From an uncultured Pelagibacteraceae bacterium (lineage in GTDB: Bacteria; Pseudomonadota; Alphaproteobacteria; Pelagibacterales; Pelagibacteraceae), in the NCBI GenBank assembly GCA_902570545.1, contig CACFYO010000018.1:1-17304 (forward strand): a DNA stretch of 17,304 nucleotides. The letters are read 5' to 3'. Shown here piece after piece: positions 1 through 7,182 of this stretch (position 1 is the first letter of the stretch; each line of letters starts with the position of its first letter). Under the pieces are notes generated by a model that saw nothing but the letters and a program-made list of their open reading frames with translations, was not told the origin of the DNA and ran no database searches. The position numbers and the translations under genes are program-made.

Positions 1-12
1 GAAAGGGAAATA

Positions 13-966
13 ATGAAAAAAATAATATCTCTATTATCAGCTATGGTGATATCTCTTGTAAGTTTTGCAGGGATTTCAAACGCAGCAGATAGTAAAAAAC
101 CAATTGTTATCCCAACTCATAACTGGTCAAGCCAAATTGTAATGGCTTACGTAATTGGCGGAATTTTTGAAAGTATGGGAAACAATGTAAAATATGTAAA
201 TGCTGACTCTCAAGCAGTTTATGAGTCGATTAGAATTGGTGATGTAACTATATCTCATGAAGTATGGGAATCTGCATTCGGAAAATCATTCACAACTGCT
301 TTAGATAAAGGTGGTTTATTAGATATGGGTGATCACGAAGCTAGAACTCTTGAGGATATGGGATATCCAAACTGGGTTGTAGAAAAAGGCTTATGCCCAG
401 GTCTACCAGACTGGACTGCATTAAAAAATCCTGATTGTGCAAAAAATTTCACAACACCTGATTCACCAGATGGAAAAGGTAGAATGTTAGAAGGACCACA
501 AACATGGCATGGAGATTTAATACCTCAAAGAGTTGATGCTCTAGGATTAGGAGATCTATGGTGGGTTAAATTTGCTGGAAGTGCAGATGCACTTTGGGCA
601 GAGTTAGCTGCAGCTAAAAAAGAAGGAAGAGGAACTATCATATTTAACTGGACACCGAACTTTACAGATGGTGCTGGTTTTACATTTATCGACTTTCCTC
701 CATACACAGCTGGTTGTAGACCAGAAGATGGTGGAGATGGAAAATGTGGTTCTCCGGATGGTTATCTGAAAAAAGCTGCACATGAAGATTTTCCAAAAAC
801 TCATCCAGCAGCTGCAAAAACGTTTAGAAAAATGTCATTCTCTACAAGTCAAATTGGAGCAATGGCAGCTTTAGTTGATGTCGACAAAATGACTCACGAA
901 GATGCAGCAAAAAAATGGTTAGCTGACAATAAGAGTGTGTGGGAAGAATTTACACACGATCATTAA
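13..966 (+). CDS. tmoX: TMAO/betaine-type ABC importer, periplasmic substrate-binding protein
   Basis: This 317-residue protein is a periplasmic binding protein of the OpuAC/ProX type that delivers a quaternary amine or TMAO to an ABC importer. Seen: a signal peptide (basic MKK, hydrophobic core, probable cleavage after A24 in SNA-AD), no lipobox, and many tryptophans (W38, W85, W165, W183, W184, W213) of the kind that form aromatic cages around trimethylammonium groups. Four cysteines (C128, C142, C235, C245) could form disulfides. The start follows an AAAGGGA ribosome site. TMAO rather than glycine betaine or choline is inferred from the TmoW/TmoV-like genes downstream and the nearby trimethylamine monooxygenase; closely related paralogues bind betaines, so the ligand is not proven. 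The gene ends in its own terminator, which would let it be expressed above the membrane subunits. Confidence 0.8.
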   Translation: MKKIISLLSAMVISLVSFAGISNAADSKKPIVIPTHNWSSQIVMAYVIGGIFESMGNNVKYVNADSQAVYESIRIGDVTISHEVWESAFGKSFTTALDKGGLLDMGDHEARTLEDMGYPNWVVEKGLCPGLPDWTALKNPDCAKNFTTPDSPDGKGRMLEGPQTWHGDLIPQRVDALGLGDLWWVKFAGSADALWAELAAAKKEGRGTIIFNWTPNFTDGAGFTFIDFPPYTAGCRPEDGGDGKCGSPDGYLKKAAHEDFPKTHPAAAKTFRKMSFSTSQIGAMAALVDVDKMTHEDAAKKWLADNKSVWEEFTHDH

Positions 967-987
967 GGTTAATTTAATAAATTTAAG

Positions 988-1021
988 ATCTCTCCCAATT
1001 TTATTGGGGGAGATTTTTTTT
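988..1021 (+). terminator. Intrinsic terminator after tmoX
   Basis: The stem arms are 988-999 and 1003-1014: 12 pairs including one G-U, with a GC-rich middle and a 3-base loop. A run of eight T follows directly (1014-1021). It lies 21 bases past the tmoX stop, so it separates tmoX from the downstream genes and probably caps its transcript. Confidence 0.9.
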
Positions 1022-1038
1022 ATCACCTCAAATAATTA

Positions 1039-1500
1039 ATGGAAAAAGTATTTTATTTAATATTATTAAACTTTTTTATTTTCAATTTTGCTTATGCAAA
1101 AGACATAAGTATTGGTGAAAATTTAAATCTAGAGTTTACATGTGAGTTAGAAAAAAAAATTGTTAAGAATTCAGAGTATAATTATAAAACTTTTCTAGCA
1201 GACGACCTAAATGTTAAAAATTTAGATTCTTTTCAAATTTATTCAAATAAACCCAGCACATTAATGGTAAATGGATTATCAAAATTTTTCTCTCAAAATT
1301 CAAATTTTGATGTAAAAATAGTAAATAAAGACGTAGTTTTGTTTAAGGCCTTTAACAATGACAAAACTTATTCAGAATCCGCAATAATTACAAGAAAATC
1401 AGGTGAATTAATTCATGAAATTACAAAAAATATAAATACAGACAATTCAGAAAAAGATATTTCAATTTATATCTGTAAGAACAAATCAAAAAATGCCTAA
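1039..1500 (+). CDS. Small secreted protein of unknown function
   Basis: I do not recognise this 153-residue protein. It has a clear signal peptide (residues 1-20, cleavage expected after AYA) and no later membrane segment, so the mature protein of about 133 residues should be periplasmic. Two cysteines remain (C35, C146) and could pair as a disulfide. The mature part is rich in Lys, Asn and Ser with alternating hydrophobic residues suggesting beta structure. The ATG lies 17 bases after the T-run of the tmoX terminator and has no evident ribosome site; it is chosen because it gives the complete signal peptide. It sits between the binding-protein gene and the ATPase/permease genes of one transporter, but any functional link is only positional. 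Confidence 0.7.
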   Translation: MEKVFYLILLNFFIFNFAYAKDISIGENLNLEFTCELEKKIVKNSEYNYKTFLADDLNVKNLDSFQIYSNKPSTLMVNGLSKFFSQNSNFDVKIVNKDVVLFKAFNNDKTYSESAIITRKSGELIHEITKNINTDNSEKDISIYICKNKSKNA

Positions 1501-1534
1501 TTTTTTTTTAAGAAATTTTGTGTAATATATTTCC

Positions 1535-1912
1535 ATGAAAAAGCTTATATTTTTTATACTTTTTTCGTCATTAATTACCTCTTTAGCATCGGCAAGAAGT
1601 ACGGGATGTAAAGAGGGGAATTGTGACAATGGTTATGGTAAGTGGGTTTACACAGATAAAACAACTTACGAAGGTGAATGGGTTGCAACAAAAAAACATG
1701 GCCAAGGAACCGAAACATGGCCGAATGGATATATTTACAAAGGTGAATTTAAAGAAAGTCAATGGAGCGGTATAGGAATTTTATTTTTTCCTGATGGTTC
1801 AACTTATGAAGGTGAATGGGCCAACGGTTTTATGAATGGTAAAGGTACTTTTACTTGGTCAGACGGAAAACAAAAAACAGGTATTTGGAAAAATGGAAGT
1901 TTCCAAGAATAG
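1535..1912 (+). CDS. Secreted MORN-repeat protein
   Basis: This 125-residue protein has a signal peptide (1-20, cleavage after ASA) followed by MORN repeats. Three copies run with an exact 23-residue period: 45-67, 68-90 and 91-113, each starting Y-x-G-E-(W/F) and carrying a central G-x-G and a (P/S)-(N/D)-G turn. A degenerate copy precedes them (about 23-44) and a partial one follows (from about 114). MORN repeats form beta-hairpin stacks that bind proteins or lipids; no enzymatic domain is present. Location is probably periplasmic. Two cysteines (C25, C30) lie just after the signal peptide. The last 20 bases overlap the start of the next gene, so the two are probably translated together. 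The biological role is not known. Confidence 0.8.
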   Translation: MKKLIFFILFSSLITSLASARSTGCKEGNCDNGYGKWVYTDKTTYEGEWVATKKHGQGTETWPNGYIYKGEFKESQWSGIGILFFPDGSTYEGEWANGFMNGKGTFTWSDGKQKTGIWKNGSFQE

Positions 1913-2438
1913 TTTTAAAACATTATCAGAGCCAGTTAAACAATTTGGTGGATTAGTTGGTATAATTATTCTTATCTTTCTAACTTTTTTTGTTTTAAAT
2001 AATATTTTTGGTGAAGGCGATGAACTGGTTGCTAAAATGAAAATAGAAGAAGAAAGAATAGCTGAAGAAAGAAAACTTAATAAGCTAATTTCTAGTCTCC
2101 CTTCAGGAGTTTTGGTTTCGTTTGATGGAACTGATAATTTTAAATTATCTGATGAATTATACGAGGCAGTATGCAAGGCAACTAAACTTATACCTCAACG
2201 TGCAATTATGGGCGCGAATTTTCTAAACTTTAGAGCTCATGAAATTTATACAATTAACGGAAATAAAATAGATGAAACATTTGTAAAATGGGACGATGAA
2301 AAAAATAAATGTTTTGCAGGTTACGTTGTAAGTGGAAATAATGTTGGTGTAGATGAAACTGTAAAAGTAAGTGGAGAAGCTTTAAGTTTTTTAAGTACAG
2401 GTATTGATACAAGAGTTTATTTTATTAAAAATTTTTAA
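1893..2438 (+). CDS. Single-pass membrane protein of unknown function
   Basis: The protein has 181 residues from the ATG at 1893. A longer reading to 1836 is open but adds only residues read in another frame across the MORN repeats, so the shorter start is preferred. It has a short cytoplasmic N-terminus, one membrane helix at about 18-39, a charged Glu/Lys/Arg-rich probable coiled coil at about 45-66, then a soluble domain of about 115 residues with two cysteines (C94, C140). No signal cleavage site is seen, so it is probably an inner-membrane anchored protein with the domain facing the periplasm. The domain is not one I recognise. It overlaps the MORN gene by 20 bases, suggesting the two products act together. 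Confidence 0.65.
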   Translation: MEVSKNSFKTLSEPVKQFGGLVGIIILIFLTFFVLNNIFGEGDELVAKMKIEEERIAEERKLNKLISSLPSGVLVSFDGTDNFKLSDELYEAVCKATKLIPQRAIMGANFLNFRAHEIYTINGNKIDETFVKWDDEKNKCFAGYVVSGNNVGVDETVKVSGEALSFLSTGIDTRVYFIKNF

Positions 2439-2451
2439 GGAGGAAATGTAA
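2437..2451 (+). promoter_or_regulatory. Orphan strong Shine-Dalgarno followed by ATG-TAA
   Basis: A near-perfect AAGGAGG lies at 2437-2443, overlapping the stop of the membrane-protein gene. Two bases later comes ATG directly followed by TAA (2446-2451). The next usable start is tmoW at 2505, about 60 bases on and too far for this site to serve. It may be a relic, a ribosome-stalling leader, or a start-stop element. Confidence 0.35.
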
Positions 2452-2485
2452 CAAATTATAGAGATTTTATTTTATCTTAAATTCG

Positions 2486-2499
2486 TATAACCTTAATAT
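2486..2499 (+). promoter_or_regulatory. Possible -10 elements upstream of tmoW
   Basis: TATAAC (2486-2491) and TAATAT (2494-2499) both resemble sigma-70 -10 hexamers. No convincing -35 is seen. The second would start transcription at about the tmoW ATG (2505), giving a leaderless message, which fits the lack of a ribosome site there. AT richness makes chance matches common. Confidence 0.25.
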
Positions 2500-2504
2500 T
2501 ATTT

Positions 2505-3536
2505 ATGTCTGAACCAGTAATTAAATGCCAATCTGTTTATAAAATCTTTGGAGCAAATGCTGAAAGAATGCTTAAAGAAGCAAATGGTAATGTTGATGCA
2601 AAAACATTTCAAGAAAATGGATGTATTGTAGGAGTTAACAATGCTTCTTTTGAAGTATCTAAAGGTGAAATGTTAGTTGTAATGGGTTTATCAGGATCGG
2701 GTAAGTCAACATTATTAAGGTGTATATCTAGATTAACAGACGCAACTGGTGGAAAAATTTTTATTGAAGGTCAAGACTTACTTAATTTAAATAACAAGGA
2801 ACTTATTGATTTAAGAAGAAATAAAATGGGAATGGTTTTTCAAAGTTTTGCATTACTTCCTCATAAAACAGTCTTAGAAAATATTGCTTTTCCTCTTCAA
2901 ATTAAGGGTATTAAAACTGAAGATAGCATTAATAAAGCAATGGATATGGTTAAACTTGTTGGTCTTGATGGAAGAGAAAATTATTTTCCAAGAGAGTTAT
3001 CTGGAGGACAGCAACAAAGGGTTGGAATTGCTAGATCTTTGGCGGTCGAGCCAGATATATGGTTTCTAGACGAACCTTTTTCTGCATTAGATCCTCTAAT
3101 AAGGAAAGAAATGCAAGATGAGTTTTTAAGACTTCAAGAAAAATTACAAAAAACAATTATGTTTATTACTCATGATTTTGATGAAGCTTTAAAACTCGCT
3201 GATCGAATTGCAATTATGAAAGATGGAATAATTGAGCAATTAGATACACCTGCGAACATTGTTTTAAATCCAGCTACAGAATATGTAAGAAAATTTACAG
3301 AAGAAGTTCCAAGGGAAAAAGTTTTACTAATTAAAGATGTAATGGATGAAATAACCTCTGACAACATGGGTGATATAAAAGTTTCAAAAGACGAGATTAT
3401 TGAAAATGTTGCTGAAAAAATATTAACACAAGAAAAAACAGTAGCTGTTACGGATGGCAAAAATAATATCGTAGGTTCAATTAATCCTGCAAAAATTATT
3501 AATACAGTTTTTGGGGGAAGAAAAAATAATCATTAA
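2505..3536 (+). CDS. tmoW: TMAO/betaine ABC importer, ATP-binding subunit
   Basis: This 343-residue ATPase powers uptake by the TmoX/TmoV system on the cytoplasmic face of the membrane. All ABC motifs are intact: Walker A GLSGSGKST at 61-69, Q-loop Q113, signature LSGGQ at 165-169, Walker B ending in E190, and the H-loop H223. The roughly 35 residues before the first strand, including the F-G-A-N-A-E region, are typical of the ProV/OpuAA subfamily rather than of sugar importers. The C-terminal part (about 275-340) looks like a single CBS-type module, shorter than the two CBS domains of many ProV/OpuAA proteins that sense ionic strength. The permease gene follows 3 bases later. ProV of a glycine betaine system is the main alternative; the TMAO call rests on neighbourhood. 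Confidence 0.85.
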   Translation: MSEPVIKCQSVYKIFGANAERMLKEANGNVDAKTFQENGCIVGVNNASFEVSKGEMLVVMGLSGSGKSTLLRCISRLTDATGGKIFIEGQDLLNLNNKELIDLRRNKMGMVFQSFALLPHKTVLENIAFPLQIKGIKTEDSINKAMDMVKLVGLDGRENYFPRELSGGQQQRVGIARSLAVEPDIWFLDEPFSALDPLIRKEMQDEFLRLQEKLQKTIMFITHDFDEALKLADRIAIMKDGIIEQLDTPANIVLNPATEYVRKFTEEVPREKVLLIKDVMDEITSDNMGDIKVSKDEIIENVAEKILTQEKTVAVTDGKNNIVGSINPAKIINTVFGGRKNNH

Positions 3537-3539
3537 ATT

Positions 3540-5693
3540 ATGGAATTACTTAAAAAATATCCTAAATTATTTCAATGGTTATTTTTATTAGCTGTATTTT
3601 TTGCACTATGCTTTGCAATTGATGTTCCTGAAACTTACAAATTTATTAGAGGACAAGCAGAATTTGTAAAAGATCCTAATCAGAGTGCCTTCGTATTTTT
3701 AGGTAAAGAGGTTAGATATTACGCTTTTGATGTTTTCTGGAGATTGCCACCATTACTTGGATGGCTTCCAATTTGGATAAATGATTCATTGTTTTTTTTA
3801 ATGAATGATTGGATGCCAATGGAATTTTGGAATGAAGATACGCAGGAATATAAAACACGACCTTTAGTTTTACAAATTACTAGAAACCTAACCGCATTTA
3901 TGACTTTTCTAATAGAATTAATTAGAGAGATTTTATTAGGCGGTCTTGAAACAATTGTTGCTTTTACTAGTTGGGATTGGATTGATGCTAATCCCTGGGC
4001 AGAATTACCGGGCTTACCTTGGACTATTGTAGCAGCGGGATCAGCGATACTTGCTTATAAGTTAGGAGGTAAAGGATTGGCCTTATATGCACTTTTATCA
4101 ATGACTTATATTTCAATATTTGGACAATGGAAACCGTCTATGCAAACACTTTCTTTTATATTAGTTGCAGCACCTCTTTCATTTATTTTTGGTTTAGGTT
4201 TGGGTGTTGCGGCATACAAAAGCAAAAGAGTAGAAAAAGCATTATATCCAATACTTTTAGTTATGCAGACGATGCCTCAGTATGCGGTATTAGTTCCTGC
4301 ACTAGTTCTTTTTGGGGTAGGAGACCATGCTGCAGTAATTATAACAATGATTGTTGCTGTGCCCCCAATGATACTATTAACTTTATTAGGTTTAAGGGCT
4401 GTCCCCCCAGAGGTAATTGAAGCTGGTAGAATGAGCGGATGTAGTAACTGGCAACTAATGTCAAAAGTATTAATTCCAACAGCGAGAAGAGATATTTTAA
4501 TAGGAGTTAACCAAGTTATAATGGTGTGTTTTTCTATGGCAGTTATCTCTGCATTTATAGGAGCAAAAGGTTTAGGTTTTAATTTATTATTAGCTCTAAA
4601 TCAGTTGAATATTGGATTAGCATTAGAGGCAGGTCTTTGTATTAGTTTGATCGCAATTTTATTAGATAAGATGTCTTTAGCTTGGGCAAATAAACAGGTT
4701 GATTATTTTGGTAATTTAAATTTTTTTCAACGAAATAAAAATTCATTATTCTTTGGAGTTATAGTAATAGTAGGTATTCTATTAGCTTACTTTGGATCAA
4801 TTTATTTTAAAGACGGGTATAATTATTTATTTGAAGTTCCACATAATAAAGGAATATCAACAGCAGACTTTTGGAATAAAGGTGTTGATTGGATATTCGA
4901 TACTTTCTTTGTATATATTAAAGCATTTAACACTTGGCTAATTGTTGATGTACTCCAACCGATGAGAGCTTTATATTTGAGAATGCCAGCCGTAGCCACA
5001 TTAGTTCTAGTCGTTGGAGCTGGATATTTAATTGGTGGAGTTAGATCTGCTTTAGTTGTTTGTGGTTTAACTTTATTTATAGCTCTAAGCCCATGGTGGG
5101 ATAGAGCTTTAGTAACCACATACATGGCAACATTTGGTGTACTAGTATCTTGCACAATTGGATTTACTGTTGGAACTTTATGTTTTCAAAATAAACATTC
5201 TACAAACTTTATGTTAAATGTTTGTGATATATTTCAAACTTTTCCATCTTTTGTATATTTAATTCCTGTGATGATGCTTTTTGGAATTACAGATACTTCA
5301 GTTTTAATTGCTGTAATAGTTTATGCTACGATACCAGCAACAAGATACACAATTGAGGGTCTTAGAAGCGTTCCAGCTGGACTACATGATGCTGCAACGA
5401 TGTCAGGAGTCACAAAGTTTCAAAGACTATTTAAAATAGAATTTCCATTAGCATTTCCACACATGATGTTAGGGCTTAATCAAACAATAGTTTTTGCATT
5501 ATTTATGGTAATTATCGGGGCTTTTATTGGAACAGAGGATTTGGGTCAGTATATTTTAAAAGCTTTATCAGATAAAAAAGGTGCAGGTATTGGATTAACA
5601 CTTGGAATTTGTGTTGCATTTATTGGACTAATTTTTGATAATTTAATTAGAACTTGGGTAGGACAAAGAAAAAAACATTTAGGTATAGACTAA
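3540..5693 (+). CDS. tmoV: TMAO/betaine ABC importer, tandem-fused permease
   Basis: This is the inner-membrane channel of the importer. At 717 residues it is about twice a usual single ProW/OpuAB permease, because two permease domains are joined in one chain. Matching landmarks recur: QTMPQ...LVPALVLFG at 242-259 and QTFPS...LIPVMMLFG at 566-582, and an EAA coupling loop to the ATPase at about 289-314 (VPPEVIEAGRMSG) and 611-636 (VPAGLHDAATMSG). Each half ends in a G-A-F-I-G or A-F-I-G segment. Before the first core lies a long N-terminal region (about 1-160) with one clear membrane helix at 11-27 and a Trp-rich stretch. The linker at about 385-485 contains one further helix (402-420). One chain can thus supply both channel halves, pairing with two TmoW. 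Start follows tmoW by 3 bases. Confidence 0.85.
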   Translation: MELLKKYPKLFQWLFLLAVFFALCFAIDVPETYKFIRGQAEFVKDPNQSAFVFLGKEVRYYAFDVFWRLPPLLGWLPIWINDSLFFLMNDWMPMEFWNEDTQEYKTRPLVLQITRNLTAFMTFLIELIREILLGGLETIVAFTSWDWIDANPWAELPGLPWTIVAAGSAILAYKLGGKGLALYALLSMTYISIFGQWKPSMQTLSFILVAAPLSFIFGLGLGVAAYKSKRVEKALYPILLVMQTMPQYAVLVPALVLFGVGDHAAVIITMIVAVPPMILLTLLGLRAVPPEVIEAGRMSGCSNWQLMSKVLIPTARRDILIGVNQVIMVCFSMAVISAFIGAKGLGFNLLLALNQLNIGLALEAGLCISLIAILLDKMSLAWANKQVDYFGNLNFFQRNKNSLFFGVIVIVGILLAYFGSIYFKDGYNYLFEVPHNKGISTADFWNKGVDWIFDTFFVYIKAFNTWLIVDVLQPMRALYLRMPAVATLVLVVGAGYLIGGVRSALVVCGLTLFIALSPWWDRALVTTYMATFGVLVSCTIGFTVGTLCFQNKHSTNFMLNVCDIFQTFPSFVYLIPVMMLFGITDTSVLIAVIVYATIPATRYTIEGLRSVPAGLHDAATMSGVTKFQRLFKIEFPLAFPHMMLGLNQTIVFALFMVIIGAFIGTEDLGQYILKALSDKKGAGIGLTLGICVAFIGLIFDNLIRTWVGQRKKHLGID

Positions 5694-5697
5694 AATT

Positions 5698-7176
5698 GTG
5701 AAAAAATTTCTTGTTGCTATCGACCAAGGTACAACTTCGTCTAGAGCAATTCTCTTTGATTTAGATGGCAATATAAAATTTACATCTCAGTTTGAATTTA
5801 ACCAATACTTTCCAAAAAATGGATGGGTAGAGCATAATCCAAATGAAATTTGGTTAACAACTCTTAAAGCTTTAAAAAAAGTAATTAAAAAAGCATCTCT
5901 TCTAAAAGGAAAAATATTAAGTATTGGAATAACCAACCAGAGAGAGACAACTATTCTTTGGAACAAGAAAACAGGTAAACCAGTATACAATGCAATAGTT
6001 TGGCAAGACAGAAGAACTCATGATTACTGTGAAAAGCTTAAGCAAAAAAAATATGAAAATATTTTTAGAAGAAAAACTGGTTTATTTATTGATCCATATT
6101 TTTCAGCTACTAAAATTAAATGGATCTTAGAAAACGTAAAAATTTCGAAGAAACTTCAAAAATCTAATAATTTATTATTTGGCACTGTTGATACTTTCTT
6201 AATTTGGAAACTAACTAATGGACAACATCATTTAACAGAGGCAACTAATGCAAGTAGAACAATGTTGTTTAATATAAATAATAACAATTGGGACAAAGAA
6301 ATTTTAAAAAAGCTCAATATCTCAAAAAGTATTTTACCTGATGTAAAAAATTCAGCGGATAATTTTGGATCAACAAATAAAAAAATTATTGGATATGAAA
6401 TTCCTATATCTGCAGTTTTGGGTGATCAACAAGCTGCAGCTGTAGGACAATCTTGTTTTAAAAAAGGCTCAATTAAAAGTACTTATGGCACAGGTGCTTT
6501 TGTAATAATGAATACTGGGTCGAAAAAGATTTTTTCAAAAAATAAATTACTAACCACAATTTGTTACAGATTAAATGGAAAAAATACTTTTGCTCTTGAA
6601 GGTTCAATTTTTATCGCTGGCGCAGGTGTTCAGTGGTTAAGAGATAAGTTAAAATTAATTAATAATGCTTATGACACAGAACAAATTGCTAAATCAAAAA
6701 AAAATAATGAAGGTGTATATGTTGTACCAGCTTTTAGTGGACTGGGAGCTCCATACTGGAGACCTGAAGCAAGAGGAGTTATAACTGGATTAACTAGAGA
6801 TAGTGATTGGAAAACCTTAGTAAGAGCAGTTATAGAATCTGTGGCATATCAAAGTTATGATCTATTTAATGCTATGAGAAAAGATGGATTAAAGCCAAAT
6901 ATAGTAAAAATTGACGGAGGCATGGTGGAAAACGACTGGTTTTCTCAGTTTTTGGCAAATATTATAGATATTAAAACAGAAAGACCTAAAGTTTTGGAAA
7001 CTACAGCACTTGGAGTTGCTTTGTTTGCTGGATACCAAATTGGAGTATTTAAATCATTAGACCAAATAAGTAGAAAATGGAAAAAAGACAAAACTTTTAA
7101 ACCTAAATTAACTCACACTGTTAGAAAAAAACTATTGAATGGGTGGAAATTATCAGTTGATAAAACCTTATTGTAA
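5698..7176 (+). CDS. glpK: Glycerol kinase
   Basis: This 492-residue cytoplasmic enzyme of the FGGY family phosphorylates glycerol to sn-glycerol 3-phosphate using ATP. The phosphate loop DQGTTSSR lies at 9-16, and the glycerol contacts known from the E. coli enzyme are all present: R82, E83, W102, Y134 and D243 (in GDQQAA). The DGGMVEND and GLGAPYW blocks are also intact. The start is GTG, 4 bases after tmoV; it places DQGTT at the expected position and no earlier in-frame ATG exists. At the site equal to E. coli R236, which binds the inhibitor fructose-1,6-bisphosphate, this protein has E234. Product would feed the G3P dehydrogenase gene nearby. No glycerol facilitator gene is present in the window. 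The 3' end meets tmm with only 6 bases between stops. Confidence 0.93.
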   Translation: MKKFLVAIDQGTTSSRAILFDLDGNIKFTSQFEFNQYFPKNGWVEHNPNEIWLTTLKALKKVIKKASLLKGKILSIGITNQRETTILWNKKTGKPVYNAIVWQDRRTHDYCEKLKQKKYENIFRRKTGLFIDPYFSATKIKWILENVKISKKLQKSNNLLFGTVDTFLIWKLTNGQHHLTEATNASRTMLFNINNNNWDKEILKKLNISKSILPDVKNSADNFGSTNKKIIGYEIPISAVLGDQQAAAVGQSCFKKGSIKSTYGTGAFVIMNTGSKKIFSKNKLLTTICYRLNGKNTFALEGSIFIAGAGVQWLRDKLKLINNAYDTEQIAKSKKNNEGVYVVPAFSGLGAPYWRPEARGVITGLTRDSDWKTLVRAVIESVAYQSYDLFNAMRKDGLKPNIVKIDGGMVENDWFSQFLANIIDIKTERPKVLETTALGVALFAGYQIGVFKSLDQISRKWKKDKTFKPKLTHTVRKKLLNGWKLSVDKTLL

Positions 7177-7182
7177 ATCTTA

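Noticed and set aside
1500..1509. Terminator at the run of ten T after the 1039-1500 gene
   Set aside because: No stem precedes the T-run beyond a trivial A/T pairing; calling it a terminator is not supported.
1836..1892. Longer start for the membrane protein at 1893
   Set aside because: The extra residues are read in another frame across the MORN repeat region, and the resulting N-terminus has no recognisable feature. The ATG at 1893 gives a normal short overlap.
3170..5155. Antisense open frames across tmoW and tmoV
   Set aside because: They lie fully inside well-supported genes, show no family motif, and lack ribosome sites; they follow from the codon use of the real genes.
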